This document shows positions 1 through 9,057 of a DNA stretch of 34,607 bases, one piece after another; the first letter of the stretch is position 1, and each line of letters opens with the position of its first letter. The stretch spans positions 1 through 34,607 of the forward strand of contig QCIB01000017.1 of assembly GCA_003216915.1 (NCBI GenBank), written 5' to 3'. The DNA comes from Prochlorococcus sp. AG-402-I23 (lineage in GTDB: Bacteria > Cyanobacteriota > Cyanobacteriia > PCC-6307 > Cyanobiaceae). The notes below the pieces were generated by a model that was not told where the DNA came from, searched no databases, and saw nothing but the letters and a program-made list of their open reading frames with translations. A program made the translations under genes and the position numbers.

Positions 1-921
1 GAAGAAGATTCTACTCCCGAAATTCCTGAAGAATTCATATTAGATCCTGAGGCATGTATGGTTGATCCTGATTTATTGCTTTTTTCATCAGCTAAAGCAA
101 AAGCCGGAAATAGTGGAAGTAGATCAGTGATATTCAGTGATAGTAGAGGAAGGTATGTGAAACCTATAATTCCAAGAGGTAAAGTAAAAAGAATTGCGGT
201 AGATGCCACTTTGCGAGCTGCAGCTCCTTATCAAAAATCACGAAGATTAAGGAATCCTCATAAATCAATCATCATTGAAGAAAATGATTTTAGGGCTAAG
301 CTTCTTCAAAAAAAAGCGGGTGCTTTAGTCATTTTTCTTGTTGATGCTAGTGGTTCTATGGCTCTTAATAGAATGCAAAGTGCTAAAGGTGCAGTTATCA
401 GACTTTTGACCGAAGCATATGAGAATAGAGATGAAGTTGCCCTAATTCCCTTTAGAGGTAATCAGGCAGAAGTTCTTTTGCCTCCAACAAGATCAATAAC
501 TGCAGCGAAAAGGAGGCTAGAAACAATGCCTTGCGGAGGTGGATCTCCTTTGGCTCATGGACTAACGCAATCAGCAAAAGTAGCAAAAAATGCTCTTTCT
601 ACTGGAGATATAGGTCAAGTTATTGTTGTTGGAATTACCGATGGAAGAGGAAATGTTCCATTAGGTTTATCTCTGGGACAAAATGAGATTGAAGAAAACG
701 AAAATACAAATGCAAATTTAAAGCAAGAGGTTCTAGATATTGCAGCAAAATATCCCATGCTTGGGATAAAACTTTTGATAATTGATACAGAAAGAAAATT
801 TATTGCAAGTGGATTTGGTAAAGAATTAGCAGAGGCAGCTCAAGGGAAATATGTTCAACTGCCAAAAGCTACAGATAAAGCAATCGCAGCTATGGCTTTA
901 AATGCTATAAATGAATTTTAA
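1..921 (+). CDS. chlD: Magnesium chelatase subunit ChlD, C-terminal part
   Basis: This is the C-terminal 306 residues of the AAA+/VWA subunit of the ATP-dependent magnesium chelatase, which with ChlH and ChlI inserts Mg into protoporphyrin IX at the start of the chlorophyll branch. The frame is open from the first base, so the gene begins before the window; the ATG at 58 is internal. An acidic, proline-containing linker ([11 protein letters not shown]) is followed by a von Willebrand A domain. Its MIDAS motif DASGS falls near 343-357, and the [10 protein letters not shown] segment holds the expected conserved Thr/Ser-type region. A basic stretch (RLRNPHKS) precedes the VWA domain, as in other ChlD/BchD proteins. 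The N-terminal AAA+ domain cannot be assessed. The gene is followed after 7 bp by a convergent transport gene. Confidence 0.93.
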   Translation, partial: EEDSTPEIPEEFILDPEACMVDPDLLLFSSAKAKAGNSGSRSVIFSDSRGRYVKPIIPRGKVKRIAVDATLRAAAPYQKSRRLRNPHKSIIIEENDFRAKLLQKKAGALVIFLVDASGSMALNRMQSAKGAVIRLLTEAYENRDEVALIPFRGNQAEVLLPPTRSITAAKRRLETMPCGGGSPLAHGLTQSAKVAKNALSTGDIGQVIVVGITDGRGNVPLGLSLGQNEIEENENTNANLKQEVLDIAAKYPMLGIKLLIIDTERKFIASGFGKELAEAAQGKYVQLPKATDKAIAAMALNAINEF

Positions 922-928
922 ATATTTC

Positions 929-1774
929 TTATGGATAAATTTCGTTAAGGAATTTTGAAAGTCCAATTGTTAAATCTCTTATAGATTTGGTTAATTCTTT
1001 ATCTTGAGTTAATTTTTTAAAATCATCACTCATATCATCTACTTTAGTTGAAATAGACCTAGCAGCATTTATTGTCAATTTAATGTCATTAAGGGTTTCT
1101 TTGTCATCGATAGTAGACAAAATGTTATTCAAATGATTAGCAGCAATTGTAATTTCTTTTATTAGAGGTTCAACTCTTTCTATTTCTTTTTTCGATAAAT
1201 AAATTAATTCATCAAGATTTTCTTGTGTTTTGTCAAATTGATCAATTGAGTTGAGGATGTTCTCAATTAAGTTTTCTTGATTTGTTTCTTTCAAAAGTTG
1301 GCTTATTCTATTAGTTATATTTGAAAGACTTGATAGTTGCTTACCTGTGATAGTGTCTCCCTGACAAATAATTAATTTGGTATCACATTTTTCGGATATA
1401 GGTTGTGCAATGTTTTTAGGAATTGTCTTGTCACTAGTTTCTAAAGCAACTTGCACATCTCCTCCAAGGAAAGAATTTGTAACTACCCTCGCAAATGCTG
1501 GCCTTGGAAGAATAATTTCAGGATTATTTAAAACTATTTTTGCTTTAATTGATTCATTCGTGAACAAGATATCTTCTATCGATCCAACTAAGATTCCTCT
1601 ATAGGTAACTGGAGATTTTTTTGATAATCCGCTTGCGTTATTGAATTCAGCAAAGAGGTACCAATTTTTAGAGGATAATCTTACTCCTCTTAGCCAAAAA
1701 GAAAAAAAAGTGAATATTAAAATGCCCCCTAATAAGGAAAAACCAACTATTGAATCTCGTAAGCTTCTACGCAT
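929..1774 (-). CDS. MCE/MlaD-family lipid transport protein
   Basis: This 281-residue protein has one N-terminal transmembrane helix (about residues 10-28, hydrophobic after MRRSLRDS) and an MCE domain (about 37-115, with the SPVTYRGILVGSI core). A long, helical, charged C-terminal region (about 150-281) probably forms a coiled coil. MCE proteins bind lipid and act with an ABC permease and ATPase in lipid trafficking between membranes; the plastid relative is TGD2. The start is ATG at 1774. The gene lies 5 bp downstream of an MlaF-like ATPase, so the two are probably co-transcribed. No MlaE-type permease gene is in the window. In cyanobacteria the pair is usually annotated as an ABC transporter of unknown substrate, and a lipid substrate is inferred from the family. 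Confidence 0.85.
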   Translation of the reverse strand: MRRSLRDSIVGFSLLGGILIFTFFSFWLRGVRLSSKNWYLFAEFNNASGLSKKSPVTYRGILVGSIEDILFTNESIKAKIVLNNPEIILPRPAFARVVTNSFLGGDVQVALETSDKTIPKNIAQPISEKCDTKLIICQGDTITGKQLSSLSNITNRISQLLKETNQENLIENILNSIDQFDKTQENLDELIYLSKKEIERVEPLIKEITIAANHLNNILSTIDDKETLNDIKLTINAARSISTKVDDMSDDFKKLTQDKELTKSIRDLTIGLSKFLNEIYP

Positions 1775-1779
1775 AATTT

Positions 1780-2565
1780 CTAAATGTCTTTGGGTTGCAT
1801 TGGACCATCAAGTTTCCCATGCCTAAATTGAAATACATAGGGATCTTTACTCTCTTTAAATTCATCAATCGACCCAGACCATCTAAATTTGCCTCCATAA
1901 AGCATTAAAACTTTATCAGAAGTTCTCTCTATAGTACTAAGAACATGGCTAACGACAATAGATGATCCGCTAGCTTTATCATTTGTTTTGTTAATTAAAT
2001 CTTCAATTCTTGATGAGGCAATGGGATCAAGGCCGGCAGTTGGTTCATCAAAAAGTAACAAAGGTTTAGAACTCGCTCTAAGAGTTTGATCACTAATTAA
2101 TGCCCTAGCAAAACTTACTCTTTTTTGCATGCCTCCACTTAATTCATTTGGAAGTTTATTCTCAATATTAAATAATCCTACCTCAGCTAAGCATTCAAGT
2201 ACTATTTCATGAATTAACTTTTTCGATAGGTTTTTATTTTTTTTCAGGAGAAAACCTACATTTTCCTCAATAGTTAGAGATCCTAATAAAGCAGGGTTCT
2301 GAAAAACTAGTCTTACATCAGGAGGATTATTTTGATCTAATCTCAAATATGTTTGCTTCTCACCAAATATTCTTAATTCTCCTTTGGTAGGTAAAATTAG
2401 TCCTGCTAATATTTTTAATATTGTTGATTTACCAGAACCTGAGGGGCCAACAATTGCTAATTTCTCTCCATCATTAAGTTCAAAATTTATTTGATTTAGC
2501 ACATTAACTCCCCCCCAGCTTATTGAGAGGTTTTTCGTTTCAACTGCATGCTTTGATTTTTTCAA
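1780..2565 (-). CDS. ABC transporter ATP-binding protein (MlaF-like)
   Basis: This 261-residue ABC ATPase has Walker A GPSGSGKST (residues 40-48), signature LSGGMQKR (142-149), Walker B LLLFDEP (169-175) followed by TAGLD, and an H-loop in VVSHVLSTIERTSDKV. Placement directly upstream of an MCE-domain gene makes it the likely ATPase of an Mla/TGD-like lipid transporter. The start appears to be TTG at 2565: the frame has a stop two codons upstream, at 2569-2571, and no ATG occurs before the conserved N-terminal beta strand. The gene is divergent from the YvcK-like gene across 129 bp that must hold both promoters. Confidence 0.87.
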   Translation of the reverse strand: MKKSKHAVETKNLSISWGGVNVLNQINFELNDGEKLAIVGPSGSGKSTILKILAGLILPTKGELRIFGEKQTYLRLDQNNPPDVRLVFQNPALLGSLTIEENVGFLLKKNKNLSKKLIHEIVLECLAEVGLFNIENKLPNELSGGMQKRVSFARALISDQTLRASSKPLLLFDEPTAGLDPIASSRIEDLINKTNDKASGSSIVVSHVLSTIERTSDKVLMLYGGKFRWSGSIDEFKESKDPYVFQFRHGKLDGPMQPKDI

Positions 2566-2638
2566 AACTTATATAAAAACACTTATTATTTCATTTTGCC
2601 TATTTTTAGAAATAAAAAAAGGATGTATGAATTTGAAT

Positions 2639-2644
2639 TATAAT
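2639..2644 (+). promoter_or_regulatory. Putative -10 element for the YvcK-like gene
   Basis: A perfect TATAAT hexamer lies about 50 bp upstream of the ATG at 2695. No convincing -35 is visible at the usual spacing. A Shine-Dalgarno-like AAGAGG (2682-2687) lies 7 bp before the start codon. This promoter call rests only on sequence resemblance in an AT-rich gap. Confidence 0.35.
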
Positions 2645-2694
2645 GATTATATATTGTTTTTAAATTTGAGAAAAATAATTTAAGAGGTTTTTAA

Positions 2695-4080
2695 ATGAAT
2701 AGGCGTAAAAAAAGGATAAGAGGATACTTTAGAAATTTTAAAAAGTCTAATTTTGTCTTGTTGAACAAAATCTTAAGAATTTTGAGTTGGCTTTTGCCAG
2801 GATTGGTAATAAAAAGATGGATGCTTACATCTGCGATAGGATTTTTGACTACATTATTAGGCTTGGTAATTTGGACAAATTTAAGACCGCTTTATTGGCT
2901 TATTGAAATCTTTTTTGGAGTAATGACAGGTTTAACAAGTATTTTACCTGTTTCATTAATGGGACCATTGATTTTTGTTGTTGGACTATTATTAATTGGG
3001 ATTGGACAAAATAGAAGTATTAATTCTATTCAAAAAGCGCTTGTTCCAGAAAAAAATACATTTCTAGTTGATGCATTAAGAGTTAAAAGTAAATTAAACA
3101 GAGGCCCAAATATTGTTGCAATTGGGGGAGGTACAGGCTTATCTACTTTGCTGAAAGGCTTAAAAAATTACAGTAATAATATTACAGCAATCGTAACTGT
3201 ATCCGATGATGGTGGAAGTAGTGGCATTCTCAGAAAACAACTAGGTGTGCAACCTCCAGGAGATATTAGAAATTGCTTGGCAGCCTTATCAAACGAAGAA
3301 CCTACTTTAACTAGATTATTTCAGTACAGATTTTCAGGAGGAAGTGGTCTAGAAGGTCATAGTTTTGGAAATCTATTCTTGTCAGCTTTAACAACAATTA
3401 CAGGCAGTTTAGAAAAAGCAGTTCAAGCCTCTAGTAAGGTTTTGGCGGTACAAGGTCAAGTTTTACCTGCAACAAATATTGATGTTATGTTATGGGCCGA
3501 ATTAGAAGATGGTGAAAAAATTTTTGGTGAAAGCAAGATCAGTAAATCTAAAAAATTAATTTCGAGGATTGGTTACTTACCAGAAAACCCTTCAGCTCTT
3601 CCAAGTGCTCTTGAATCTATAAAAGAAGCTGATTTAATTGTTCTTGGCCCAGGTAGTCTATATACTTCTTTATTGCCTAATCTTTTAGTCCCAGAGATAG
3701 TAGATGCCTTATTGCAAAGTAATGCTCCCAAAATTTACATAAGTAATTTGATGACTCAGCCAGGAGAAACTGATGGACTTGATGTCTATCAACACATCAA
3801 AGCAATAGAAAAACAATTATCAAACTTTGGAGTTAATACTCGAATTTTTAACTCAATCTTATCTCAGATTCAATTTGAAAAGTCTCCACTAGTAGACTAT
3901 TACGAAAGTAGAGGGGCAGAGCCTGTCCATTGTAATAAAGAAAAATTATTATCTGAGGGTTATTATGTTTTACAAGCACCATTATATTCAAGAAGAATAA
4001 CTCCAACTCTTAGACATGATCCAAGGAGACTCGCAAGAGCAGTTATGTTTATATACCGCAAATTAAAAAAATTAAATTAA
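2695..4080 (+). CDS. YvcK/CofD-family protein (gluconeogenesis-factor-like) with membrane N-terminus
   Basis: This 461-residue protein belongs to the YvcK/CofD-like family, which binds UDP-sugars and affects cell shape and carbon flow in other bacteria. The nucleotide-binding loop AIGGGTGLS is at residues 142-150, DDGGSSG at 171-177, and [12 protein letters not shown] follows. Family members such as B. subtilis YvcK are about 320 residues. The extra roughly 130 residues here are an N-terminal extension with a basic start ([10 protein letters not shown]) and two or three hydrophobic helices (about 43-62, 64-80 and 85-104), so the protein is probably anchored in a membrane with the catalytic-type domain on the cytoplasmic side. 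The ATG at 2695 has a good ribosome-binding site. The 3' end overlaps the convergent ndhJ by 4 bp. The biochemical role in cyanobacteria is not established. Confidence 0.85.
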   Translation: MNRRKKRIRGYFRNFKKSNFVLLNKILRILSWLLPGLVIKRWMLTSAIGFLTTLLGLVIWTNLRPLYWLIEIFFGVMTGLTSILPVSLMGPLIFVVGLLLIGIGQNRSINSIQKALVPEKNTFLVDALRVKSKLNRGPNIVAIGGGTGLSTLLKGLKNYSNNITAIVTVSDDGGSSGILRKQLGVQPPGDIRNCLAALSNEEPTLTRLFQYRFSGGSGLEGHSFGNLFLSALTTITGSLEKAVQASSKVLAVQGQVLPATNIDVMLWAELEDGEKIFGESKISKSKKLISRIGYLPENPSALPSALESIKEADLIVLGPGSLYTSLLPNLLVPEIVDALLQSNAPKIYISNLMTQPGETDGLDVYQHIKAIEKQLSNFGVNTRIFNSILSQIQFEKSPLVDYYESRGAEPVHCNKEKLLSEGYYVLQAPLYSRRITPTLRHDPRRLARAVMFIYRKLKKLN

Positions 4081-4607
4081 TAAGCATCTTGAAGTTCATA
4101 GAAATCTGGCTGAATATAATCTTTCCTTAATGGCCATCCTCTCCAATCTTCAGGCATTAATAGTCTTTTGGGATTTGGATGATCAATAAAATTTATTCCA
4201 TACATATCAAAAGTTTCTCTTTCTTGCCAATCACTTCCTTTAAAAATCTCATACAAGCTAGGGATTGATAAATCAGAATCTCTTTTAAGGAAAACTTTTA
4301 ACCTGACTTCTTTAATTTTTTCAATCTTTTGTAAATCATCAACAGTTATAAAATGATAGAAACTAACGAGATTTTTTCCTGGTCCCTCATCATATCCTCC
4401 TTGACATTGGAGATAATTGAAACCGTAATTTCTTAAGGCAGATACTGCTTCATATAATTTGTTGGCTTCCACTGAAATGTTTTCAATTCCTATGTGATCA
4501 TCAGATAAAGATTGATTTGGAATTCCATCTTTAGACAAAGATTGACTTATAAACCCACCTTTTTCTATTGAAGTATCTGAGGATTTGGCTAAACCGTCTT
4601 TTTCCAT
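4077..4607 (-). CDS. ndhJ: NAD(P)H-quinone oxidoreductase subunit J (NdhJ)
   Basis: NdhJ is a peripheral-arm subunit of the thylakoid NDH-1 complex (respiration and cyclic electron flow), homologous to NuoC/30-kDa. The core from about residue 48 carries the family signature: [15 protein letters not shown], followed by [22 protein letters not shown] near the C-terminus. The protein is 176 residues with ATG at 4607. The first roughly 47 residues are a low-complexity, Ser/Asp-rich extension with short internal repeats ([18 protein letters not shown]) and look dispensable. The start codon overlaps the ndhK stop (TAATG), which suggests translational coupling in the ndhC-ndhK-ndhJ operon. Confidence 0.95.
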   Translation of the reverse strand: MEKDGLAKSSDTSIEKGGFISQSLSKDGIPNQSLSDDHIGIENISVEANKLYEAVSALRNYGFNYLQCQGGYDEGPGKNLVSFYHFITVDDLQKIEKIKEVRLKVFLKRDSDLSIPSLYEIFKGSDWQERETFDMYGINFIDHPNPKRLLMPEDWRGWPLRKDYIQPDFYELQDAY

Positions 4608-5341
4608 TAATCTTCTACAGTATTAATAGTTTCTGTTTTTTCGGTTTTTTCAGGAAATTCAGTTATTTTTTCTTTTTTGGAGGAAGGTATGACATTGGCT
4701 GAAGTTTTGTTTAGATATTCACCTGTATTTTCTGAGAAAACTAGATTCATTTGGTGATCAGTTGTTATGTATCTGTGAGTTTGCTCTGTTTTTGTGCGCT
4801 CTAAAATTGATTCGTTGCCAACTTTTTTTCTTAATTTAATTACAGCATCAAAAATTGCTTCTGGTCTTGGTGGACATCCTGGAAGGTATAAATCAACTGG
4901 TATTAATTTATCAACTCCTCTTACAGCCGTTGTAGAATCTGCGCTGAACATTCCCCCTGTGATTGTGCATGCACCCATGGCAATCACATATTTTGGTTCA
5001 GGCATTTGTTCATAAAGTCTTACAAGGGCTGGAGCCATCTTCATCGTTACTGTTCCTGCGACTATTAATAAATCTGCTTGCCTTGGTGAGCTTCTAGGTA
5101 CTAAACCAAACCTATCAAAATCAAATCTAGATCCGATTAAGGCAGCAAATTCTATAAAACAACAAGCTGTGCCGTACAAGAGAGGCCATAGACTGCTTAG
5201 TCTAGCCCAATTATGAAGATCGTCTAAACTTGTCAATATAATGTTTTCGCTTAAATCTGTAGTAACTTGGGGAGCACCAAGAGGATTGCAAGTTCCTTCT
5301 CGGATTTCTCTTATTGCTTTTGGGGAAAATTGTGGATTCAA
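4607..5341 (-). CDS. ndhK: NAD(P)H-quinone oxidoreductase subunit K (NdhK)
   Basis: NdhK is the NDH-1 subunit that carries the terminal [4Fe-4S] cluster (N2-type) next to the plastoquinone site. The four expected cysteines are present: adjacent C60 and C61 ([10 protein letters not shown]), C125 ([10 protein letters not shown]) and C156 ([10 protein letters not shown]). The 244-residue length includes a hydrophilic C-terminal tail rich in Lys, Glu and Thr (about 205-244), as in cyanobacterial homologues. The ATG at 5341 lies 4 bp downstream of ndhC. This is the middle gene of the conserved ndhCKJ operon. Confidence 0.96.
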   Translation of the reverse strand: MNPQFSPKAIREIREGTCNPLGAPQVTTDLSENIILTSLDDLHNWARLSSLWPLLYGTACCFIEFAALIGSRFDFDRFGLVPRSSPRQADLLIVAGTVTMKMAPALVRLYEQMPEPKYVIAMGACTITGGMFSADSTTAVRGVDKLIPVDLYLPGCPPRPEAIFDAVIKLRKKVGNESILERTKTEQTHRYITTDHQMNLVFSENTGEYLNKTSANVIPSSKKEKITEFPEKTEKTETINTVED

Positions 5342-5345
5342 TTTT

Positions 5346-5708
5346 TTAACTCCATTCTAAAGCACCTTTTCTCCATGCGTATGCCAGAGCAATAACAAGT
5401 ATTGCAATGAAAATTAAAGCCTCAATAAAGGCTAATAAGCCTAATCTATTGAAGGCAACAGCCCAAGGATAAAGGAATACTGTCTCAACATCAAATATAA
5501 CGAAAACCAAGGCAAACATGTAATAACGAATATTAAATTGAATCCATGCTCCTCCTATGGGCTCCATTCCAGATTCATATGTAAGTTTTCTTTCCCCTGT
5601 TCTGCCTTTTGGGGCAACGATGAGATTAGTAACTAGAGCTAATATTGGTACAGCCGCGGCAATTAGAAGGAAACCTAAAAAATATTCATAGCCAGTTAAT
5701 AAAAACAT
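5346..5708 (-). CDS. ndhC: NAD(P)H-quinone oxidoreductase subunit 3 (NdhC)
   Basis: NdhC is a 120-residue membrane subunit of NDH-1, homologous to NuoA/ND3. It has three hydrophobic helices (about 8-31, 64-83 and 91-112) and the conserved loop [12 protein letters not shown] with the following [18 protein letters not shown], which lies near the quinone channel. It is the first gene of ndhC-ndhK-ndhJ. It starts at ATG 5708 and diverges from the rubredoxin gene across 76 bp. Confidence 0.96.
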   Translation of the reverse strand: MFLLTGYEYFLGFLLIAAAVPILALVTNLIVAPKGRTGERKLTYESGMEPIGGAWIQFNIRYYMFALVFVIFDVETVFLYPWAVAFNRLGLLAFIEALIFIAILVIALAYAWRKGALEWS

Positions 5709-5784
5709 CTTAAAAATTAATTTTGAATAAAAGTCGCTTAATTAAGCAAAATCTTTTAAAGTTCTTAAAGAATAATAATAAACC

Positions 5785-6213
5785 GTGAGTGAAAACATTC
5801 AACCAGCCTCTGAGGAAAACAAAATAGTTGAAGATTTCGAGAAAGAAAAACTTTCTGAAAACTCCTCAGGAGTAAATGTTGAAGATCCTTCCCTTAATCT
5901 AGAACAAAATAGATTCGAATGTAGAAGTTGTGGATATATTTATGATCCCTCTGAGGGAAATAAAAAATTAAACATACCTAAAAATACTCCTTTTTCAGAG
6001 TTGGATGGGAATACTTTCGCTTGCCCTGTTTGTCGAGCTGGTAAAAATTTTTATAAGGATATAGGTCCTAAATCTAAACCTAGTGGTTTTGAAGAAAATT
6101 TAGTTTATGGGTTTGGTTTTAATAGTTTACCTCCTGGACAAAAAAACATATTGATTTTTGGAGGTCTGGCGTTTGCTGCTGCTATGTTCCTTTCTTTGTA
6201 CTCTTTGCATTAA
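5785..6213 (+). CDS. rubA: Membrane-anchored rubredoxin, photosystem assembly type (RubA)
   Basis: This 142-residue protein has an acidic, disordered N-terminus (1-42) and a rubredoxin domain whose iron-binding cysteines are C46, C49 (CRSCGYIYDP) and C80, C83 (CPVCRAGKNF). One C-terminal transmembrane helix (about 121-141) follows. In cyanobacteria and chloroplasts this membrane rubredoxin is needed for photosystem assembly. Its position directly before ycf48 and psbEFLJ fits that role. The start is GTG at 5785; no ATG is available before the domain. The ycf48 start follows the stop codon by 9 bp. Confidence 0.92.
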   Translation: MSENIQPASEENKIVEDFEKEKLSENSSGVNVEDPSLNLEQNRFECRSCGYIYDPSEGNKKLNIPKNTPFSELDGNTFACPVCRAGKNFYKDIGPKSKPSGFEENLVYGFGFNSLPPGQKNILIFGGLAFAAAMFLSLYSLH

Positions 6214-6222
6214 TATATACAA

Positions 6223-7239
6223 ATGAAAAAAATTATTACTATTATTCCCAATCTTCTTTTATCAGCTCTTCTTTGTTTTGTATTGAGCAGTTGTTCATCT
6301 ACAGGAGTAAAGATGAGTGATAGCAGCCCTTGGAAAACAATTCAGTTTGAGGATCAGGCTAATGCTTTAGATGTTGATTTTATAGATGATAACAATGGAT
6401 TTTTAGTGGGTTCTAATAGACTTATTATGGAATCTAATGATGGAGGAGAAACTTGGGAAAAAAGAAATTTAGATTTACCAAGTGAAGAGAACTTTCGTCT
6501 CCTAGATATTGATTTTAAAGGTGAAGAGGGATGGTTAATAGGTCAGCCTTCATTAGTTATGCATACACTTGATGCAGGAAAGAATTGGACACGTTTATCT
6601 CTAGGTAACAAATTACCAGGCCAACCATTTCTAATAACAACTGTCGATGCTGGTGTTGCAGAATTGGCTACCACTGCAGGTGCTATTTATGAAACATCAG
6701 ATAGTGGTGAATCATGGAATGCAAAAGTTGTAGATGCATCTGGTTCTGGAGGTGTAAGAGATTTAAGAAGAACTAATAAAGGAGATTATGTCAGTGTAAG
6801 TAGTCTAGGTAATTTCTTTTCTACTTTGGAAAATGATAGTGATGCATGGATAGCTCATCAAAGAGCCAGTAGCAAAAGAGTTCAAAGTATTGGTTTTAAT
6901 CCAGAAGGAAGTTTATGGATGCTTTCTAGAGGAGCAGAAATTAGATTTAATGAAGATACTAATGACCTAGAAAATTGGTCAAAGCCTATCATCCCAATTC
7001 TTAATGGATATAATTATCTAGACATGGGATGGGATCCAAATGGTGATATATGGGCTGGCGGGGGTAATGGCACTTTACTAGTAAGTAAAGATCAAGGTAA
7101 AACTTGGAATAAAGATCCTATCGCTTCTGAATTGCCAACAAACTACATTAAAATAGTTTTTCTTGATAAGGAGGCTTTTGACAACCAAAAAGGATTTGTA
7201 CTTGGCGAGCGTGGTTATATCCTTAAATGGAACAGCTAA
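6223..7239 (+). CDS. ycf48: Photosystem II assembly factor Ycf48 (HCF136 homologue)
   Basis: This 338-residue lumenal assembly factor binds newly made D1 and early PSII intermediates. A lipoprotein signal is visible: a Lys-rich start, a hydrophobic stretch and the lipobox LSSC near residue 26, so the mature protein is probably membrane-anchored at that Cys. The rest is a beta-propeller with recurring BNR/Asp-box-like repeats such as [30 protein letters not shown] and [10 protein letters not shown]. It sits 9 bp after rubA, and psbE follows, forming the conserved rubA-ycf48-psbEFLJ assembly cluster. Confidence 0.95.
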   Translation: MKKIITIIPNLLLSALLCFVLSSCSSTGVKMSDSSPWKTIQFEDQANALDVDFIDDNNGFLVGSNRLIMESNDGGETWEKRNLDLPSEENFRLLDIDFKGEEGWLIGQPSLVMHTLDAGKNWTRLSLGNKLPGQPFLITTVDAGVAELATTAGAIYETSDSGESWNAKVVDASGSGGVRDLRRTNKGDYVSVSSLGNFFSTLENDSDAWIAHQRASSKRVQSIGFNPEGSLWMLSRGAEIRFNEDTNDLENWSKPIIPILNGYNYLDMGWDPNGDIWAGGGNGTLLVSKDQGKTWNKDPIASELPTNYIKIVFLDKEAFDNQKGFVLGERGYILKWNS

Positions 7240-7335
7240 CTTTAAAAATTATAGTTAATAGTAAAAAAAAAATTAATTTTTGAAAGATTTAGCAACTGTC
7301 TGTAACCAACCTGTTAATTTCTTCGCGAACTTATG

Positions 7336-7352
7336 ATTTTACACTGTAAGAT
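7336..7352. promoter_or_regulatory. Near-palindrome upstream of psbE
   Basis: The 17-bp sequence ATTTTACACTGTAAGAT is a near-perfect dyad centred on a single base, with only one mismatched pair plus the centre. Its right end lies 22 bp before the psbE ATG at 7375. It could be an operator for the psbEFLJ operon, overlap the promoter, or form a short hairpin in the leader. No known regulator consensus is recognised. Confidence 0.3.
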
Positions 7353-7374
7353 CATAGGGTAAACATTTGTGATT

Positions 7375-7623
7375 ATGGCCGCAGGTTCAACGGGTGAACG
7401 CCCATTCTTTGAAATAATCACCAGTATTAGATACTGGATTATTCATGCAGTAACATTACCAGCTATTTTTATAGCAGGCTTCTTATTCGTTTATACAGGC
7501 TTAGCCTACGATGCTTTCGGAACTCCTCGTCCAGATAGTTATTTCCAATCATCGGAATCTAAAGCACCTGTCGTAACACAAAGATATGAAGCTAAATCTC
7601 AACTAGATTTAAGAACAAAATAA
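7375..7623 (+). CDS. psbE: Cytochrome b559 subunit alpha (PsbE)
   Basis: PsbE is an 82-residue PSII core subunit. With PsbF it coordinates the b559 haem through one His from each chain; here the ligand is H24 in [11 protein letters not shown]. One transmembrane helix (about 20-40) is followed by a lumenal tail. The ATG at 7375 ([14 protein letters not shown]) matches the family N-terminus. A GTG two codons upstream would add only two residues and is not preferred. It is the first gene of psbE-psbF-psbL-psbJ. Confidence 0.97.
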
Positions 7624-7625
7624 CA

Positions 7626-7772
7626 ATGACTAATTCTCAAGCTCCAATGCAGGCTGCAGAAGTCCGCGTTTATCCTATATTTACTGTCCGTTGGCTAGCA
7701 GTTCACGCTCTAGCTATCCCATCAGTATTCTTTTTAGGTTCTATTGCTGCTATGCAATTCGTAGCCCGATAA
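7626..7772 (+). CDS. psbF: Cytochrome b559 subunit beta (PsbF)
   Basis: PsbF is 48 residues, beginning [20 protein letters not shown] and ending MQFVAR. It has one transmembrane helix and the haem-ligating H27 in [12 protein letters not shown], the family signature. It starts 2 bp after the psbE stop. It is the second haem-binding chain of cytochrome b559 in the PSII reaction centre. Confidence 0.97.
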
Positions 7773-7783
7773 ATTTAACTATC

Positions 7784-7903
7784 ATGCAAGTAAACGAAAA
7801 TCCTAACAAAGTTCCAGTTGAACTTAATCGTACAAGCCTTTATTTAGGCTTATTATCAGTCTTTGTATTGGGAATTTTATTTTCCAGTTACTTTTTCAAT
7901 TAA
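7784..7903 (+). CDS. psbL: Photosystem II protein L (PsbL)
   Basis: PsbL is 39 residues ([20 protein letters not shown], then a single transmembrane helix ending SSYFFN). The [10 protein letters not shown] signature is conserved. It sits at the PSII monomer-monomer interface and supports QA function. The start is ATG at 7784, 11 bp after psbF. A longer reading frame from 7691 overlaps psbF and is not the real start. Confidence 0.97.
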
Positions 7904-7912
7904 ATTAAAATC

Positions 7913-8110
7913 ATGAGTAAATTAAAAGGACCTGATGGAAGAATTCCAGATAGACTTCCAGACGGTAGACCAGCAGTTGCATGGGAAAGAAGATGGACTG
8001 AAGGAACTCTTCCTCTATGGCTTGTTGCTACAGCAGGTGGAATTGCAGTTATCTTCGTTTTAGGAATATTCTTCTATGGTTCATACCAAGGCGTTGGAGC
8101 TGGAGGCTAA
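7913..8110 (+). CDS. psbJ: Photosystem II protein J (PsbJ)
   Basis: PsbJ is 65 residues with a hydrophilic N-terminus ([20 protein letters not shown]), one transmembrane helix (about 34-56) and the conserved C-terminal [13 protein letters not shown]. It is a small PSII subunit near the plastoquinone channel that influences forward electron flow and assembly. It is the last gene of psbEFLJ and is separated from the convergent mtnP by 43 bp. Confidence 0.96.
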   Translation: MSKLKGPDGRIPDRLPDGRPAVAWERRWTEGTLPLWLVATAGGIAVIFVLGIFFYGSYQGVGAGG

Positions 8111-8153
8111 CAAATCCTTACCTTGACCAGATAATCACTTATATCAAATAAGC

Positions 8154-9047
8154 CTAATAAGAATCAGTAAATATCCTTAGTTTCTCTTTTGTGAAGCTTG
8201 GGATATTTTCTTTTTGGGTTATCAATCCATCTTTTAATGAAAAATGAGACTTACTTTTTGGTCTTTCTTTTTCAATTAATTTAGCTACTTCAAATATTAT
8301 TTTATTAGCCACTTCAGTATTTGATCTAAGATTATCCAAAACCATCTCTACAGAAACTTCTTGATGAGTTTGATGCCAGCAATCATAATCAGTAACCATA
8401 GATAAGGAGGAGTAAGCTATTTCAGCTTCTTTAGCTAATCTTGCTTCTGTGTGGTTCGTCATTCCAATTATTGAACATCCCCAACTCCTATATAAATTAG
8501 ATTCTGCTCTAGTTGAGAAAGCAGGACCTTCCATTGCTAGATAGGTACCCCCTCTATGCAGTTGTCTACCGCCAGGAATATTTTTTTCTCCGATTTCACT
8601 TAATATACGTGATAAATTTGTGCAGAAGGGATCTCCCATAGTTACGTGAGCAACAGCTCCCTCGTTAAAGAAGGTTGCAGGTCTATTTTTTGTCCGGTCT
8701 ATAAATTGATCTGGAACCACTATATCAAGTGGCCTTATCTGTTCTTGTAATGAACCAACTGCTGATGGAGCAATTATCCATCTTACTCCGATTGATCTTA
8801 GAGCCCAAATATTAGCTTTGTAAGGGATTTCGGAAGGATTTAAACTATGTGTTCTACCATGTCTAGGAATGAATGCTATCTCTAGGTTTCCAAGATTATA
8901 TACTTTTATTGAATCAGAAGGTTTACCATAGGGAGTATTGATTTCTAGTTCTCTTAAATACTCTATTTGATCCATTGAATAAAATCCACTTCCACCAATC
9001 ACTCCTAATCTTGATTTTTCAATTGGTAATAAATGTTCTTTATTCAT
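8154..9047 (-). CDS. mtnP: S-methyl-5'-thioadenosine phosphorylase (MtnP)
   Basis: This 297-residue member of the PNP/MTAP family 2 phosphorylases cleaves methylthioadenosine, a by-product of SAM use, with phosphate to adenine and methylthioribose-1-phosphate. The phosphate- and base-binding motifs are visible: GVIGGSGFY near the N-terminus, RHGRTHSLNPSEIPYKAN, AMEGPAFSTRAE, and GMTNHTEARLAKEAEI followed by TDYDCW. The start is ATG at 9047. It is divergent from the SelD-fusion gene with only 10 bp between start codons, so each promoter must lie at least partly inside the other gene or the mRNAs must be nearly leaderless. Confidence 0.92.
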   Translation of the reverse strand: MNKEHLLPIEKSRLGVIGGSGFYSMDQIEYLRELEINTPYGKPSDSIKVYNLGNLEIAFIPRHGRTHSLNPSEIPYKANIWALRSIGVRWIIAPSAVGSLQEQIRPLDIVVPDQFIDRTKNRPATFFNEGAVAHVTMGDPFCTNLSRILSEIGEKNIPGGRQLHRGGTYLAMEGPAFSTRAESNLYRSWGCSIIGMTNHTEARLAKEAEIAYSSLSMVTDYDCWHQTHQEVSVEMVLDNLRSNTEVANKIIFEVAKLIEKERPKSKSHFSLKDGLITQKENIPSFTKEKLRIFTDSY

Positions 9048-9057
9048 AGTGATGTAA

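Noticed and set aside
7691..7783. N-terminal extension of psbL within psbF
   Set aside because: It reads psbF in the wrong frame; PsbL is 39 residues starting at 7784.
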